A DNA stretch of 23,874 nucleotides from Gammaproteobacteria bacterium (GCA_016200445.1 JACQEQ010000194.1:1-23874); one strand, 5' to 3'. Counted from the first letter of the stretch, positions 1 through 7,489 are shown. Translations and numbers: made by a program. Notes: generated by a model not told the origin, from the sequence alone.

Positions 1-5
1 AGGTC

Positions 6-1157
6 ATGCGCGGCAAGAAATTCAAACTCGCGGTGGTGGGCATATTGGCTGCATTCGGTGCGGCGGCGGTGGTTTACAGCAATACTTCCGCGAAGCGCGA
101 AGCGGCGAAGAGCGTAAATGTCGAGCCTGCAAAAGCGCAAGCCGCGTTGTCTGCGGCTAAGTCGGCGCTCACGGTTACGATCGCCACGCCACGCATAGTG
201 GCATGGCCGCGCAGCCTGACCACCAACGGTAACATCGTTGCGTGGCAAGAAGTGGTGATCGGCGCCGAGATCGGCGGGTTACGTTTGATTGAGGTGTTAG
301 TCAACGTGGGCGACAAAGTGAAACGTGGCCAACTACTCGCACGCATCTCAAGCGATACGGTGGATACCGATCTGGCGCAAGCCCGTGCCGCCGTCGCTGA
401 AGAAGAGGCGATGCAGTCCGAAGCCATTGCCAACGCCGACCGTGCGCGCCAGTTGCAGGCCACGGGGCTGATCAGCGCGCAGCAAATTACTCAGTCGCTC
501 ACCGCCGAGCAAACGGCGAAAGCGCGGCTCGCTGCAGCGCGCGCACGGGTGCAGTCCAACGAATTGCGTTTGTCGCAGACACATGTGCTCGCCCCGGATT
601 TCGGCGTAATTTCCGCGCGCACTGCAACCGTGGGTTCGCTCGCACAGCCCGGACAAGAACTGTTCCGCATGATTCGGCAGAACCGCTTGGAGTGGCGCGC
701 CGAAGTGACCGCCACCGAATTGCCCCGCATTCAAACCGGCCAGGCGGTGATGGTGGAAGTGGCCGACGGCGTGACGACCCAAGGCCGGGTGCGCATCGGC
801 GCACCCACGGTAGACCCGCAAACTCGCATCGGATTGGTGTATGTCGACTTGCCCGCCGACAGTCCAGCGCGCGCGGGTACGTTTGCGCGCGGGGTATTCG
901 AGTTGGGTCAAGCTCCGGCACTGACGTTGCCGCAGTCGGCGGTGCTGTTGCGCGAGGGGTTTAGCTACGTGTTCAAGGTTGATAATAATAATCAGGTTGC
1001 ACAGCTTAAGGTGTCGACCGGACGGAGGGTTGAGGATCAAGTCGAGATTATTTCTGGATTGGAGCCAAACACGCGCGTGGTGTTTAACGGCGTGGGATTT
1101 TTAACCGACGGCGATACGGTGCGCGTGGTCGAGGCCCAGGCGGTATCTAGTAAGTAG
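6..1157 (+). CDS. RND efflux periplasmic adaptor (membrane fusion protein)
   Basis: A 383-residue membrane fusion protein of the HlyD/AcrA class. It would bridge an inner-membrane RND pump to an outer-membrane channel. A hydrophobic N-terminal anchor or signal (about residues 8-26) is followed by a lipoyl-type half containing VGDKVKRGQLLARI (about 98-111). An Ala/Gln/Glu-rich helical hairpin comes next (about 118-190), then the second lipoyl half with VLAPDFGVISART, and a beta-barrel region. There is no lipobox cysteine at the N terminus, so it is probably membrane-anchored rather than a lipoprotein. The ATG lies five bases into the window, so any upstream operon partner or promoter is out of view. 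The pump gene follows after 236 bases in the same direction, which supports a functional pair. The transported substrate cannot be told from sequence. Confidence 0.93.
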   Translation: MRGKKFKLAVVGILAAFGAAAVVYSNTSAKREAAKSVNVEPAKAQAALSAAKSALTVTIATPRIVAWPRSLTTNGNIVAWQEVVIGAEIGGLRLIEVLVNVGDKVKRGQLLARISSDTVDTDLAQARAAVAEEEAMQSEAIANADRARQLQATGLISAQQITQSLTAEQTAKARLAAARARVQSNELRLSQTHVLAPDFGVISARTATVGSLAQPGQELFRMIRQNRLEWRAEVTATELPRIQTGQAVMVEVADGVTTQGRVRIGAPTVDPQTRIGLVYVDLPADSPARAGTFARGVFELGQAPALTLPQSAVLLREGFSYVFKVDNNNQVAQLKVSTGRRVEDQVEIISGLEPNTRVVFNGVGFLTDGDTVRVVEAQAVSSK

Positions 1158-1260
1158 CGGGTTTTGATTTTATGTCGGTGTGTATAAGCGTGTGGTGCTG
1201 GCTCCATTAGCGTTGTCGAGTATGCCCACCCAGACCACCCCGTCGGCTAGCGCCGCCAGC

Positions 1261-1319
1261 CCTCCTCGAAAATGAGGAGGGGAGAACGGTTTTTCCTCCC
1301 TTCCTCATTTTCGAGGAGG
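1261..1319. repeat. Large palindromic dispersed repeat between adaptor and pump genes
   Basis: Bases 1261-1280 and 1300-1319 are inverted copies matching at 19 of 20 positions. Each arm can itself fold: CCTCCTC-GAAAAT-GAGGAGG on the left. C-rich and G-rich flanks (CACCC before, GGGGTGGGGTGG after) extend the symmetry outward. The layout resembles a second element at 9642-9738 and the CCCTCCCC-type intergenic repeats seen in many Proteobacteria. It may also terminate or attenuate transcription between the two efflux genes, but I see no strong T-run. Confidence 0.8.
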
Positions 1320-1393
1320 GGTGCCCCGCAGGGGTGGGGTGGTTGGACGGCCCCGTATACCGGCCAACTGCAATTTGTAGGGATAAACACATT

Positions 1394-4300
1394 ATGAATG
1401 TTTCCGCCTGGTCGATTAAAAATCCGATTCCCGCGATCCTGTTCTTCATCATGCTCACGCTGATGGGGTTGATGGGGTTTCGCGCGATGAAGATTCAGCA
1501 GTTTCCGGATATTGACCTGCCCACGATTATCGTGAGCGCATCGCTGCCGGGAGCGAGTCCATCGCAGCTCGAAACCGATGTCGCGCGCAAGATCGAAAAT
1601 TCGATCGCAACCTTGCACGGCGTGAAGCACATCTACACCCGGGTGCAGGACGGTGCCGCGACCATCACTGCCGAATTCCGCCTGGAAAAATCCACCCAAG
1701 AGGCGCTCGATGATGTGCGCTCGGCGGTGGCACGGGTGCGCTCTGATTTGCCTGCGGATTTACGCGACCCGATTGTCTCCAAGATGGACTTGGCGGGCAT
1801 GCCGATTCTTACTTACACGGTGGCGTCGGATCGCATGGACGACGAAGCATTGTCCTGGTTCGTCGACAATACCGTGGTTAAAAGCATGCTCGCGGTGCGT
1901 GGAGTCGGCGCGGTCAGCCGGGTCGGCGGCGTGGAACGCGAAGTGCGCGTCGAACTCGATCCAGGCAAGCTGCTCGCGCTGGGCGCAACCGCCGCCGACA
2001 TCTCGCGGCAATTACGCCAGATCCAGCAAGAAGCTTCCGGCGGCCGTGCGGACGTGGGTGGTGTGGAACAATCGGTTAGAACCGTCGCGACGGTGCATTC
2101 CGCCGAAGAGCTGGCGCGCATGGATATCGCCTTGGCCGGCGGACGGCGGATTCGGATGGACCAGGTAGCGACAGTATTAGATACCGTCACCGAGCGGCGC
2201 TCCGCCGCGTTACTCAACGGTGCGCCGGTGGTCGGTTTTGAAATCACCCGCAGCCGTGGCGCCGGTGAGGTCGAAGTTGCCGCCGAGGTGCGCACCGCGT
2301 TAGAGAAACTCAAAGCCGCAAATCCGCATATCACGGTGGTCGAAGCATTCAACTTCGTCGATCCAGTGGAGGAAAATTACCACGGCTCGCTGACGCTGAT
2401 GTACGAGGGCGCCATACTTGCGGTGCTGGTGGTGTGGCTGTTTCTACGCGACTGGCGCGCAACACTGGTGGCGGCTACCGCGTTGCCGTTGTCGATCATC
2501 CCCGCGTTCGGTGCGATGTATTTGATGGGCTTTTCCATCAACGTCGTGACCTTGCTGAGTTTGTCGTTAGTGATCGGCGTGCTGGTCGACGATGCTATTG
2601 TCGAGATCGAGAACATCATGCGCCATCTGCGCATGGGAAAGACCGCCTACCAGGCGGCGATGGAAGCCGCCGATGAAATCGGCCTGGCGGTGATTGCCAC
2701 TACGTTCACGTTGATTGCGGTGTTTCTGCCGACGGCTTTCATGGGCGGTGTGCCGGGAAAATTTTTCGTGCAATTCGGCTGGACCGCCGCAATTGCGGTG
2801 TTTTTCTCGCTGGTGGTGGCGCGCATGCTCACGCCGATGATGGCGGCCTACCTGCTGCGGCCTTCCGTGCGTGAATACCATGAGCCGCGCTGGCTGGCGG
2901 CATACATGAGCTGGGTGGCGTGGTGTTTGAAGCATCGTATCAAGACATTATTGGCCACGGCCGTTTTCTTTATCGGTTCGTTCGCGCTGGTGCCGTTGCT
3001 ACCCACTGGTTTTATCCCGCCCGACGACTTGTCGCAAACCCAGGTGTATCTCTCGCTGCCACCCGGCGCGACGTTTAAGCAAACCTACGAAAGCGCCGAA
3101 CAAGCACGCATATTGGTACAGAAGCATCCGCATGTGAAGCTGGTGTATACCGCGATTGGCGACGGCTTGGCCGGTGGCGACCCCTTCATGATGGGCGGTG
3201 CAGCTGAGGGGCGCAAAGCCACGTTGACGATCAACATGACGCCGCGTGGACAACGCGGCGGTATCAGCAAGCAACAAGTCGAACGCGAGTTGCGTCAATT
3301 GCTCGAAGAGTTGCCCGGCGCACGCGTATCGGTCGGTTTCGGCGGTTCGAGCGAAAAATACATGCTGGTGCTGGCGGGTGAAAATGGCCAGGTGTTGTCA
3401 GATCACGCGCGCGTAGTCGAGCGCGAGCTGCGTACTATTCCGGGCGTCGGCAATGTCACGACCACCGCGAGTTTGGTCCGTCCCGAACTCACTGTGCGGC
3501 CGGACTTCGCCCGCGCCGCCGACCTGGGCGTCACTTCGGCGGCCATCGCCGACACCTTGCGCATGGCGACCGCCGGCGATTACGACCAAGGCTTGGCGAA
3601 ACTGAATCTCGCACAGCGCCAGGTACCGATTGTTGTCAAATTACCGCTCGCGGCGCGCGAAGACCTCGAACTGCTGGGGCGGCTTACGTTGCCCGGCACG
3701 CATGGCCCAGTGATGCTCGGCAGCGTGGCGTCATTCACCATCGACAGCAGCCCGGCAGAAATTAATCGTTATGATCGCCTGCGCAATATCAATTTCGAAA
3801 TTGAGCTCAACGGGCAACCGCTCGGCTTGGTCGAACAAACTGCCTCGGCACTCCCCAGTTTGAGCACGCTGCCGCCGGGCGTGATCAAAACCGCCGTAGG
3901 CGACGCCGAAGCGATGAACGATCTATTCGCTAGCTTCAGTCTGGCGATGCTGACCGGCGTGATGTGTATCTACATCGTGCTGGTATTGTTGTTCAAAGAT
4001 TTCGTGCAACCGGCGACCATCCTCGCGGCCTTGGTCTTGTCGATTCCCGGCGCCTTCCTGGCGTTGTTCTTGACGCACACCGCCGTGTCGATGCCGTCGA
4101 TGATCGGCTTGATCATGTTGATGGGCATTGCCACCAAGAACTCGATCCTGTTAATCGACTACGTCATTCTCGGACGCCGCAAAGGCTTGGACCGCTGGGA
4201 CGCGCTGCGCGACGCGTGCCACAAGCGCGCACGGCCGATTGTGATGACCACCGTCGCGATGGGTGCGGGTATGTTTCCAATTGCCATGGGCTGGGGCACC

Positions 4301-4474
4301 GATCCGAGCTTCCGCGCGCCGATGGCGATCGTCGTGATCGGTGGATTGATCACCTCGACCTTCCTAAGCCTGCTCGTGATCCCGGTCATCTTCAGTTACG
4401 TCGATGACGCCATTGAGCGCGTGCATAATTTGTTCAAGCGAAGACCGGTTGTGCAGGTACCGGATGCGCTATGA
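1394..4474 (+). CDS. RND (HAE1-type) efflux pump, inner-membrane permease
   Basis: A 1026-residue proton-driven resistance-nodulation-division exporter, the usual length for the AcrB/HAE1 class. The start is placed at the ATG giving MNVSAWSIKNP, the canonical N terminus of the family. An in-frame ATG 60 bases upstream lies at the edge of the palindromic repeat and would add 20 unconserved residues. AGGGA sits about ten bases before the chosen ATG. The first transmembrane helix and FPDIDLPTI are near the N terminus. The TM4 proton-relay aspartates are D399-D400 in LVDDAIVEIENI, and the TM10 lysine is K915 in ATKNSILLIDY. Both relay elements are intact, so the pump looks functional. It follows the adaptor gene. 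An outer-membrane factor is not present in the window and would have to come from elsewhere. Confidence 0.95.
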   Translation: MNVSAWSIKNPIPAILFFIMLTLMGLMGFRAMKIQQFPDIDLPTIIVSASLPGASPSQLETDVARKIENSIATLHGVKHIYTRVQDGAATITAEFRLEKSTQEALDDVRSAVARVRSDLPADLRDPIVSKMDLAGMPILTYTVASDRMDDEALSWFVDNTVVKSMLAVRGVGAVSRVGGVEREVRVELDPGKLLALGATAADISRQLRQIQQEASGGRADVGGVEQSVRTVATVHSAEELARMDIALAGGRRIRMDQVATVLDTVTERRSAALLNGAPVVGFEITRSRGAGEVEVAAEVRTALEKLKAANPHITVVEAFNFVDPVEENYHGSLTLMYEGAILAVLVVWLFLRDWRATLVAATALPLSIIPAFGAMYLMGFSINVVTLLSLSLVIGVLVDDAIVEIENIMRHLRMGKTAYQAAMEAADEIGLAVIATTFTLIAVFLPTAFMGGVPGKFFVQFGWTAAIAVFFSLVVARMLTPMMAAYLLRPSVREYHEPRWLAAYMSWVAWCLKHRIKTLLATAVFFIGSFALVPLLPTGFIPPDDLSQTQVYLSLPPGATFKQTYESAEQARILVQKHPHVKLVYTAIGDGLAGGDPFMMGGAAEGRKATLTINMTPRGQRGGISKQQVERELRQLLEELPGARVSVGFGGSSEKYMLVLAGENGQVLSDHARVVERELRTIPGVGNVTTTASLVRPELTVRPDFARAADLGVTSAAIADTLRMATAGDYDQGLAKLNLAQRQVPIVVKLPLAAREDLELLGRLTLPGTHGPVMLGSVASFTIDSSPAEINRYDRLRNINFEIELNGQPLGLVEQTASALPSLSTLPPGVIKTAVGDAEAMNDLFASFSLAMLTGVMCIYIVLVLLFKDFVQPATILAALVLSIPGAFLALFLTHTAVSMPSMIGLIMLMGIATKNSILLIDYVILGRRKGLDRWDALRDACHKRARPIVMTTVAMGAGMFPIAMGWGTDPSFRAPMAIVVIGGLITSTFLSLLVIPVIFSYVDDAIERVHNLFKRRPVVQVPDAL

Positions 4475-4517
4475 GGTAGTACGTTGAAAGTTGCGCATCA
4501 AACCACACGCCCGAACC

Positions 4518-4546
4518 TTGAACATACCCAAATCGGGGTCTATCAT
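4518..4546 (+). promoter_or_regulatory. Predicted sigma-70 promoter of the nucleotidyltransferase gene
   Basis: A -35 element TTGAAC (4518-4523) and a -10 element TATCAT (4541-4546) are separated by exactly 17 bases. The expected transcription start, six to eight bases past the -10, falls at or just before the ATG at 4554. The transcript would then be leaderless or nearly so. In keeping with this, no convincing Shine-Dalgarno lies at normal distance from that ATG. Confidence 0.55.
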
Positions 4547-4561
4547 TCCCAATATGGGAAT
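4545..4561. promoter_or_regulatory. Perfect 7-3-7 palindrome: candidate operator over promoter and start codon
   Basis: ATTCCCA-ATA-TGGGAAT is a perfect inverted repeat. It overlaps the end of the -10 element, the predicted transcription start and the ATG of a gene encoding a winged-helix DNA-binding domain. This is the position expected for an autoregulatory operator. Binding is inferred, not shown. Confidence 0.6.
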
Positions 4562-5183
4562 AAAGAAACGAGCAACGAAAATTTCCGCAGTTCCGGCGAC
4601 GGGCGTCGCGAGCGCGCTGTTCACCAAAGTTCAGCAGCGTGTGCTGGGCGTGCTATTCGGAAATTCGGGCCGGAGTTTTTATGCGAACGAGATAATTGTG
4701 CTCGCGCAGTCCGGTACCGGAGCGGTGCAGCGGGAGTTGGCTCGTCTTGAGACGGCGGGGTTGGTGACCGTTACCCGCATGGGCAAGCAAAAGCACTATC
4801 AGGCCAATGCGGAGTCAGCGGTGTACGAGGAATTGCGCGGGCTGGTACTGAAGACATCGGGCCTTACCGATGTGTTGCGGGTTGCACTGGCGCCGCTGGC
4901 CGAGCAGATCACCGCCGCGTTCGTCTATGGTTCGGTCGCCAAACGGCAGGATACTGCGACGAGCGACATCGACCTGATGGTCGTGAGCGACAGCTTGTCG
5001 TATGCCGATCTGTTCGCGGCGTTGGAAGACGCGACGCACCGGCTGGGCCGGCCTGTGAACCCGACGGTGTACTCACGGCAAGAACTCGCCAAGCGCATTC
5101 GAGCCGACAACGCCTTCGTCACACGGCTGATGGAACAACCGAAGCTGTGGCTGATCGGAGAGGAACATGGCTTTGGCACTTGA
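4554..5183 (+). CDS. wHTH-nucleotidyltransferase (MNT-type) protein, probable toxin-antitoxin component
   Basis: A 209-residue protein with two recognisable parts. The N-terminal winged helix-turn-helix (about residues 20-90) reads RVLGVLFGNSGRSFYANEI, then VQRELARLETAGLV, with a basic wing RMGKQKHYQ. The C-terminal minimal nucleotidyltransferase domain has GSVAKRQDTATSDIDLMV, with G126-S127 and the metal-binding pair D138-x-D140. This domain order is known from proteins encoded beside HEPN-like partners, where the MNT protein usually acts as antitoxin by modifying the HEPN toxin. The start is taken at the ATG giving MGIKKR; in-frame TTG codons upstream (4491) would add 21 unconserved residues across the predicted promoter. 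The next gene overlaps this stop by 17 bases, but it is truncated. The catalytic motif is intact, so this protein may outlive its partner. Confidence 0.85.
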   Translation: MGIKKRATKISAVPATGVASALFTKVQQRVLGVLFGNSGRSFYANEIIVLAQSGTGAVQRELARLETAGLVTVTRMGKQKHYQANAESAVYEELRGLVLKTSGLTDVLRVALAPLAEQITAAFVYGSVAKRQDTATSDIDLMVVSDSLSYADLFAALEDATHRLGRPVNPTVYSRQELAKRIRADNAFVTRLMEQPKLWLIGEEHGFGT

Positions 5184-5313
5184 ACACCTGAGCGGGTCCG
5201 GCGAGTCGCTACAAAAAGAACCCCCAGACGCAAAAGAGTTCGCAGGCTTGCGTCGCTCCGGTTTGGCGCGCATGGCAATAGCGCAAGTATCTACGTATTC
5301 ACACGTGCCATGA
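5167..5313 (+). pseudogene. Truncated partner of the MNT gene (N-terminal stub of a HEPN-like protein)
   Basis: A 48-codon frame starts at an ATG with a good AGAGGA ribosome binding site and overlaps the end of the nucleotidyltransferase gene by 17 bases, the layout of a translationally coupled pair. It starts MALALEHLSGSGESLQ and continues with EPPDAKEFAGLRRSGLAR. From memory, this matches the N terminus of the roughly 130-residue partner usually found after such MNT genes, whose body (an AYNAAHALCL-type helical region) is HEPN-like. After GLAR the similarity stops, and the frame runs through about 13 unrelated codons to a TGA. The conserved body is absent, so the protein is very probably non-functional. 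Family assignment rests on recalled sequence, not on a search. Confidence 0.6.
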
Positions 5314-5314
5314 A

Positions 5315-6094
5315 TTACACCACCTTCGCCGACAGCTTTCTGCGGAAATCGTTTTCCGCATTGAGCGAGGCAATCATCTCGCCACCCACGTTGGAGAGTC
5401 GCGCAAGATCCGGCCGGGGGATTTCTTGTTGGTTCTCGAAAACCAACAATGAATCGAAGTGGACATTTTGCTGAATCATATACTGCAAAAATATTGTCGT
5501 TAACCTAGCCTTATCGCGATTCGGAATACCGTACAAAAACAGCAGCCGGCCTTTGTGCGCCTCAATGCAAAAATCCACCGGGTAATTCTCGGCATTCGGC
5601 ACGTTGGGCACGATGAAATCGCGCTTGACGCGCTCCTCGGGAACGATGGCTTTAATCTGTTCCTGCAAATCGTCGTAGAACGTAGACGCCACATGCGAAC
5701 GATTCAGAAAAGTAAGATCGTAGACTCGGGTGAGCGTCTGGCCTAAACGAAAAACAGCATCGGCCAGATGCTCTAAACTCGCATCTACAAAAAACTCCCC
5801 TTTCTCTTTGTCGTACCCAACCTGTTCCTGAGCGATGATCTGCTCCATCAGCAAACTGCGCGTTCCTCCAAATACTTTATCGATGTCATTTTCATAACTG
5901 AGGTGCATCAGCGTATGACCGCGATCACCCAAGCGAATACCGCCAGTTCCGGTCTCGGTAAGATAAATCGGGTAGCGATCGCCATCTGGATAACAAAATG
6001 GAGTATCCAGCATCACGACCTTGTCCGGCCGCGTCACAACGGATACGTTTGCGCACAGTTGGTTGCACAAGAGTTTTTCATCGATTTTCAGCAT
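5315..6094 (-). CDS. DUF1828/DUF1829-like protein of unknown function
   Basis: A 259-residue protein. The N-terminal half has the layout I associate with DUF1828: an early ANVSVVTRPDKVVMLDTPFC segment, then IYLTETGTGGIRLGDRGHTL and a small helical segment with DIDKVFGG. The C-terminal half (about 150-245) resembles DUF1829, with VDFCIEAHKGRLLFLYGI and a strand giving DSLLVFENQQEIPRPDLARL. No signal peptide or membrane segment is seen. It lies 11 bases downstream of the 153-residue gene on the same strand, so the two are almost certainly one operon. Its 3' end converges with the truncated HEPN-like stub. Base composition is more AT-rich than the flanking genes, which fits horizontal origin. 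The function is not known to me. The linkage suggests a toxin-antitoxin-like or defence pair, which is inference. Confidence 0.75.
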   Translation of the reverse strand: MLKIDEKLLCNQLCANVSVVTRPDKVVMLDTPFCYPDGDRYPIYLTETGTGGIRLGDRGHTLMHLSYENDIDKVFGGTRSLLMEQIIAQEQVGYDKEKGEFFVDASLEHLADAVFRLGQTLTRVYDLTFLNRSHVASTFYDDLQEQIKAIVPEERVKRDFIVPNVPNAENYPVDFCIEAHKGRLLFLYGIPNRDKARLTTIFLQYMIQQNVHFDSLLVFENQQEIPRPDLARLSNVGGEMIASLNAENDFRRKLSAKVV

Positions 6095-6105
6095 GACACT
6101 GCTTC

Positions 6106-6567
6106 CTAATTTGCGCCGAACATATCCCGCTCATCCGGCTGTGTTGGCAAACCGTTAACCATGCAATCGCTTACCAAACAATGTAGGGCACCGTCGAGCT
6201 TCTCGTAACGATTTGTTTCATCCGCATGCGTTTCCGGCTTCCGACCGAGACTTATCGCTGCAGCGGTTGCGATATGAATATGGGGTCGATACTGGATGTC
6301 GTGGTGGGCATGCCCACCACCGTTATAACGGCAAAGCGTAAGCGCAGTACCGTCAGGTTTAATGATTTTCAAACCACACGAGAAATCCCTCTCGTCGTTT
6401 GTATTTTGGCGAAGGTAAATTTCGAATTGATACTTTCCGCCCTCCGCCAGGAAATTTTTCTGGCGATGTCCCGGTTTGTTTTTCCACTGACATCTGGGAT
6501 TAGCTACCAGCTTTGGCAACTGTCTCAGATGATCCAGCTCCGCGTCAGTCGGCACATCGAAATTCAT
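6106..6567 (-). CDS. 153-residue hypothetical protein, His-rich core, partner of the DUF1828-like gene
   Basis: A soluble 153-residue protein that I do not assign firmly. Residues 40-60 contain KYQFEIYLRQN. A later cluster, LCRYNGGGHAHHDIQYRPHIHIAT, carries six histidines (given here only as a motif description: HAHH, then HIH). The C-terminal part reads ETNRYEKLDGALHCLVSDC. The RYNG...HHH...HIH layout recalls small families such as DUF6978 or the TumE/DUF6516 toxins, but the match is from memory and weak. The start ATG follows GGAG by about eleven bases. It lies eight bases after the stop codon of a decayed upstream reading frame, so it was probably once the second gene of a longer operon. 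The DUF1828-like gene follows after 11 bases. Confidence 0.65.
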   Translation of the reverse strand: MNFDVPTDAELDHLRQLPKLVANPRCQWKNKPGHRQKNFLAEGGKYQFEIYLRQNTNDERDFSCGLKIIKPDGTALTLCRYNGGGHAHHDIQYRPHIHIATAAAISLGRKPETHADETNRYEKLDGALHCLVSDCMVNGLPTQPDERDMFGAN

Positions 6568-6575
6568 GTTTGTAG

Positions 6576-6694
6576 TTACTCCACTCCCGATTGAATTACC
6601 TTCAACGACTCAATCCCCGATCATCTACGATCTTCACCGCCACCTTGCGATTCTTGCTCACCTTGTACGGCAGCGACAATAAAGAGGGCCGAGC
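6576..6694 (-). pseudogene. 3' remnant of a large gene (possibly DNA-modification) with one-base frameshift
   Basis: The minus strand encodes SLLSLPYKVSKNRKVAVK, then IVDDRG. At the G-run 6615-6618 the frame must shift by one missing base to continue as IESLKVIQSGVE and a TAA at 6576-6578. This tail (KVAVK-VDDRG-IESLKV) resembles, from memory, the extreme C terminus of large site-specific DNA methyltransferases or related restriction-system enzymes. Upstream the frame is closed by a TAA at 6695-6697, so the rest of the gene is missing. The stop sits eight bases before the next gene's ATG, so the lost gene once headed that operon. Coding origin is likely; the family is uncertain. Confidence 0.5.
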
Positions 6695-6702
6695 TTACGT
6701 GA

Positions 6703-7383
6703 TTGGATTTCAACTTGCTCCAAGCAATGCAAAATGAACGTCTCGTGTTCCGTCACTGCTGCAATGTAATCTCTTTGAATAATCTCGCAATAGTCTCAGC
6801 AAAATACTATCGCATAGTAGTGGCATCGTTAGACCGACTTCAAGAAAGTCTACAGGGAGGAACGGCACCAGCGGAGTTTTTCTAAAATGAAACCAATAAT
6901 AAGAAACAATCGGAACCAAAGAACGAGAACTGTCTTTCTGATTTCGTGAAGCTACATCTTACGGGCGAACTGAAGCATCGCAGCGTGTTGGTCAGTCGCG
7001 AGGTGGAAATTAATAACTGGCCGGGGCAAGGTCGTGGCAATTGCGTCGATATCGTTGTCCAGATGATTACCAGCGAAGGCGAAAAATTCACTGTCGTCAT
7101 TGAATCCAAAGGATGCTGGAATAAAGAGCTGCACTCGCAAATGGAGACGCAACTTAAGCAGCAATATTTAGCAGGCGCCGGACACCGCTGCGGTGTCTAT
7201 CTCGTCGGGTGGTTCGGAACGGAGCACTGTAAAGCCAATCGCCAGAGCTTAAAAGTATTGAAGCGAAAGCTTAAAACACAGGCGAAAAAACTGTCGCATG
7301 AGGGCGTAACGCTGCGGGTGTTTGTTTTAGACGGTACGCTACCGCTCGCACGGAAGACATTAAAAAGTGTGAAGAAACAATGA
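6703..7383 (+). pseudogene. C-terminal remnant of a large protein with PD-(D/E)XK-like nuclease domain, interrupted by one stop
   Basis: One continuous plus-strand frame runs from about 6703 to the TGA after KSVKKQ and is broken only by a TAA at 6883-6885. Before it: YYRIVVASLDRLQESLQGG. After it: PKNENCLSDFVKLHLTGEL, SVLVSREVEI, then a nuclease-like core with D in CVDIVVQM and E-x-K in VVIESKGCWNKEL, followed by QMETQLKQQYL and YLVGWF. The spaced D and ExK fit a PD-(D/E)XK restriction-endonuclease fold. The REVEI / IE-KGCWN / YLVGWF series recalls the C terminus of large, defence-associated proteins. A TGA at 6700-6702 closes the frame upstream, so the N-terminal bulk is gone. A GTG at 6946 could still start a 145-residue product containing the nuclease core, so residual expression cannot be excluded. 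Confidence 0.6.
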
Positions 7384-7483
7384 AGATTACGACCGATTGT
7401 ACGAGTGTAGCGGCTTCAGCTTTGCACTGATCGCCCACCGTGAGCGTTCGCCGCTCGAGTCGCAGCACTCCGTAGGGCTCGGG

Positions 7484-7489
7484 TATACT
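7484..7489 (+). promoter_or_regulatory. Candidate -10 element (TATACT) upstream of argH
   Basis: TATACT lies 25 bases before the argH ATG in an otherwise gene-free stretch (7384-7514). I see no good -35 at 16-18 bases upstream, so this is only a candidate. The short leader it predicts contains a weak CGGA about ten bases before the start codon. Confidence 0.3.

Noticed and set aside
348..1040. Long minus-strand open frame antisense to the efflux adaptor
   Set aside because: Composition is Arg/His/Cys-rich and unlike a real protein. The plus-strand adaptor is clearly conserved, so this is a shadow frame of GC-rich coding DNA.
4484..4750. TTG-started frame overlapping the nucleotidyltransferase start
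   Set aside because: It is in a different frame from the conserved wHTH-MNT protein, has low-complexity basic composition and would start inside the predicted promoter.
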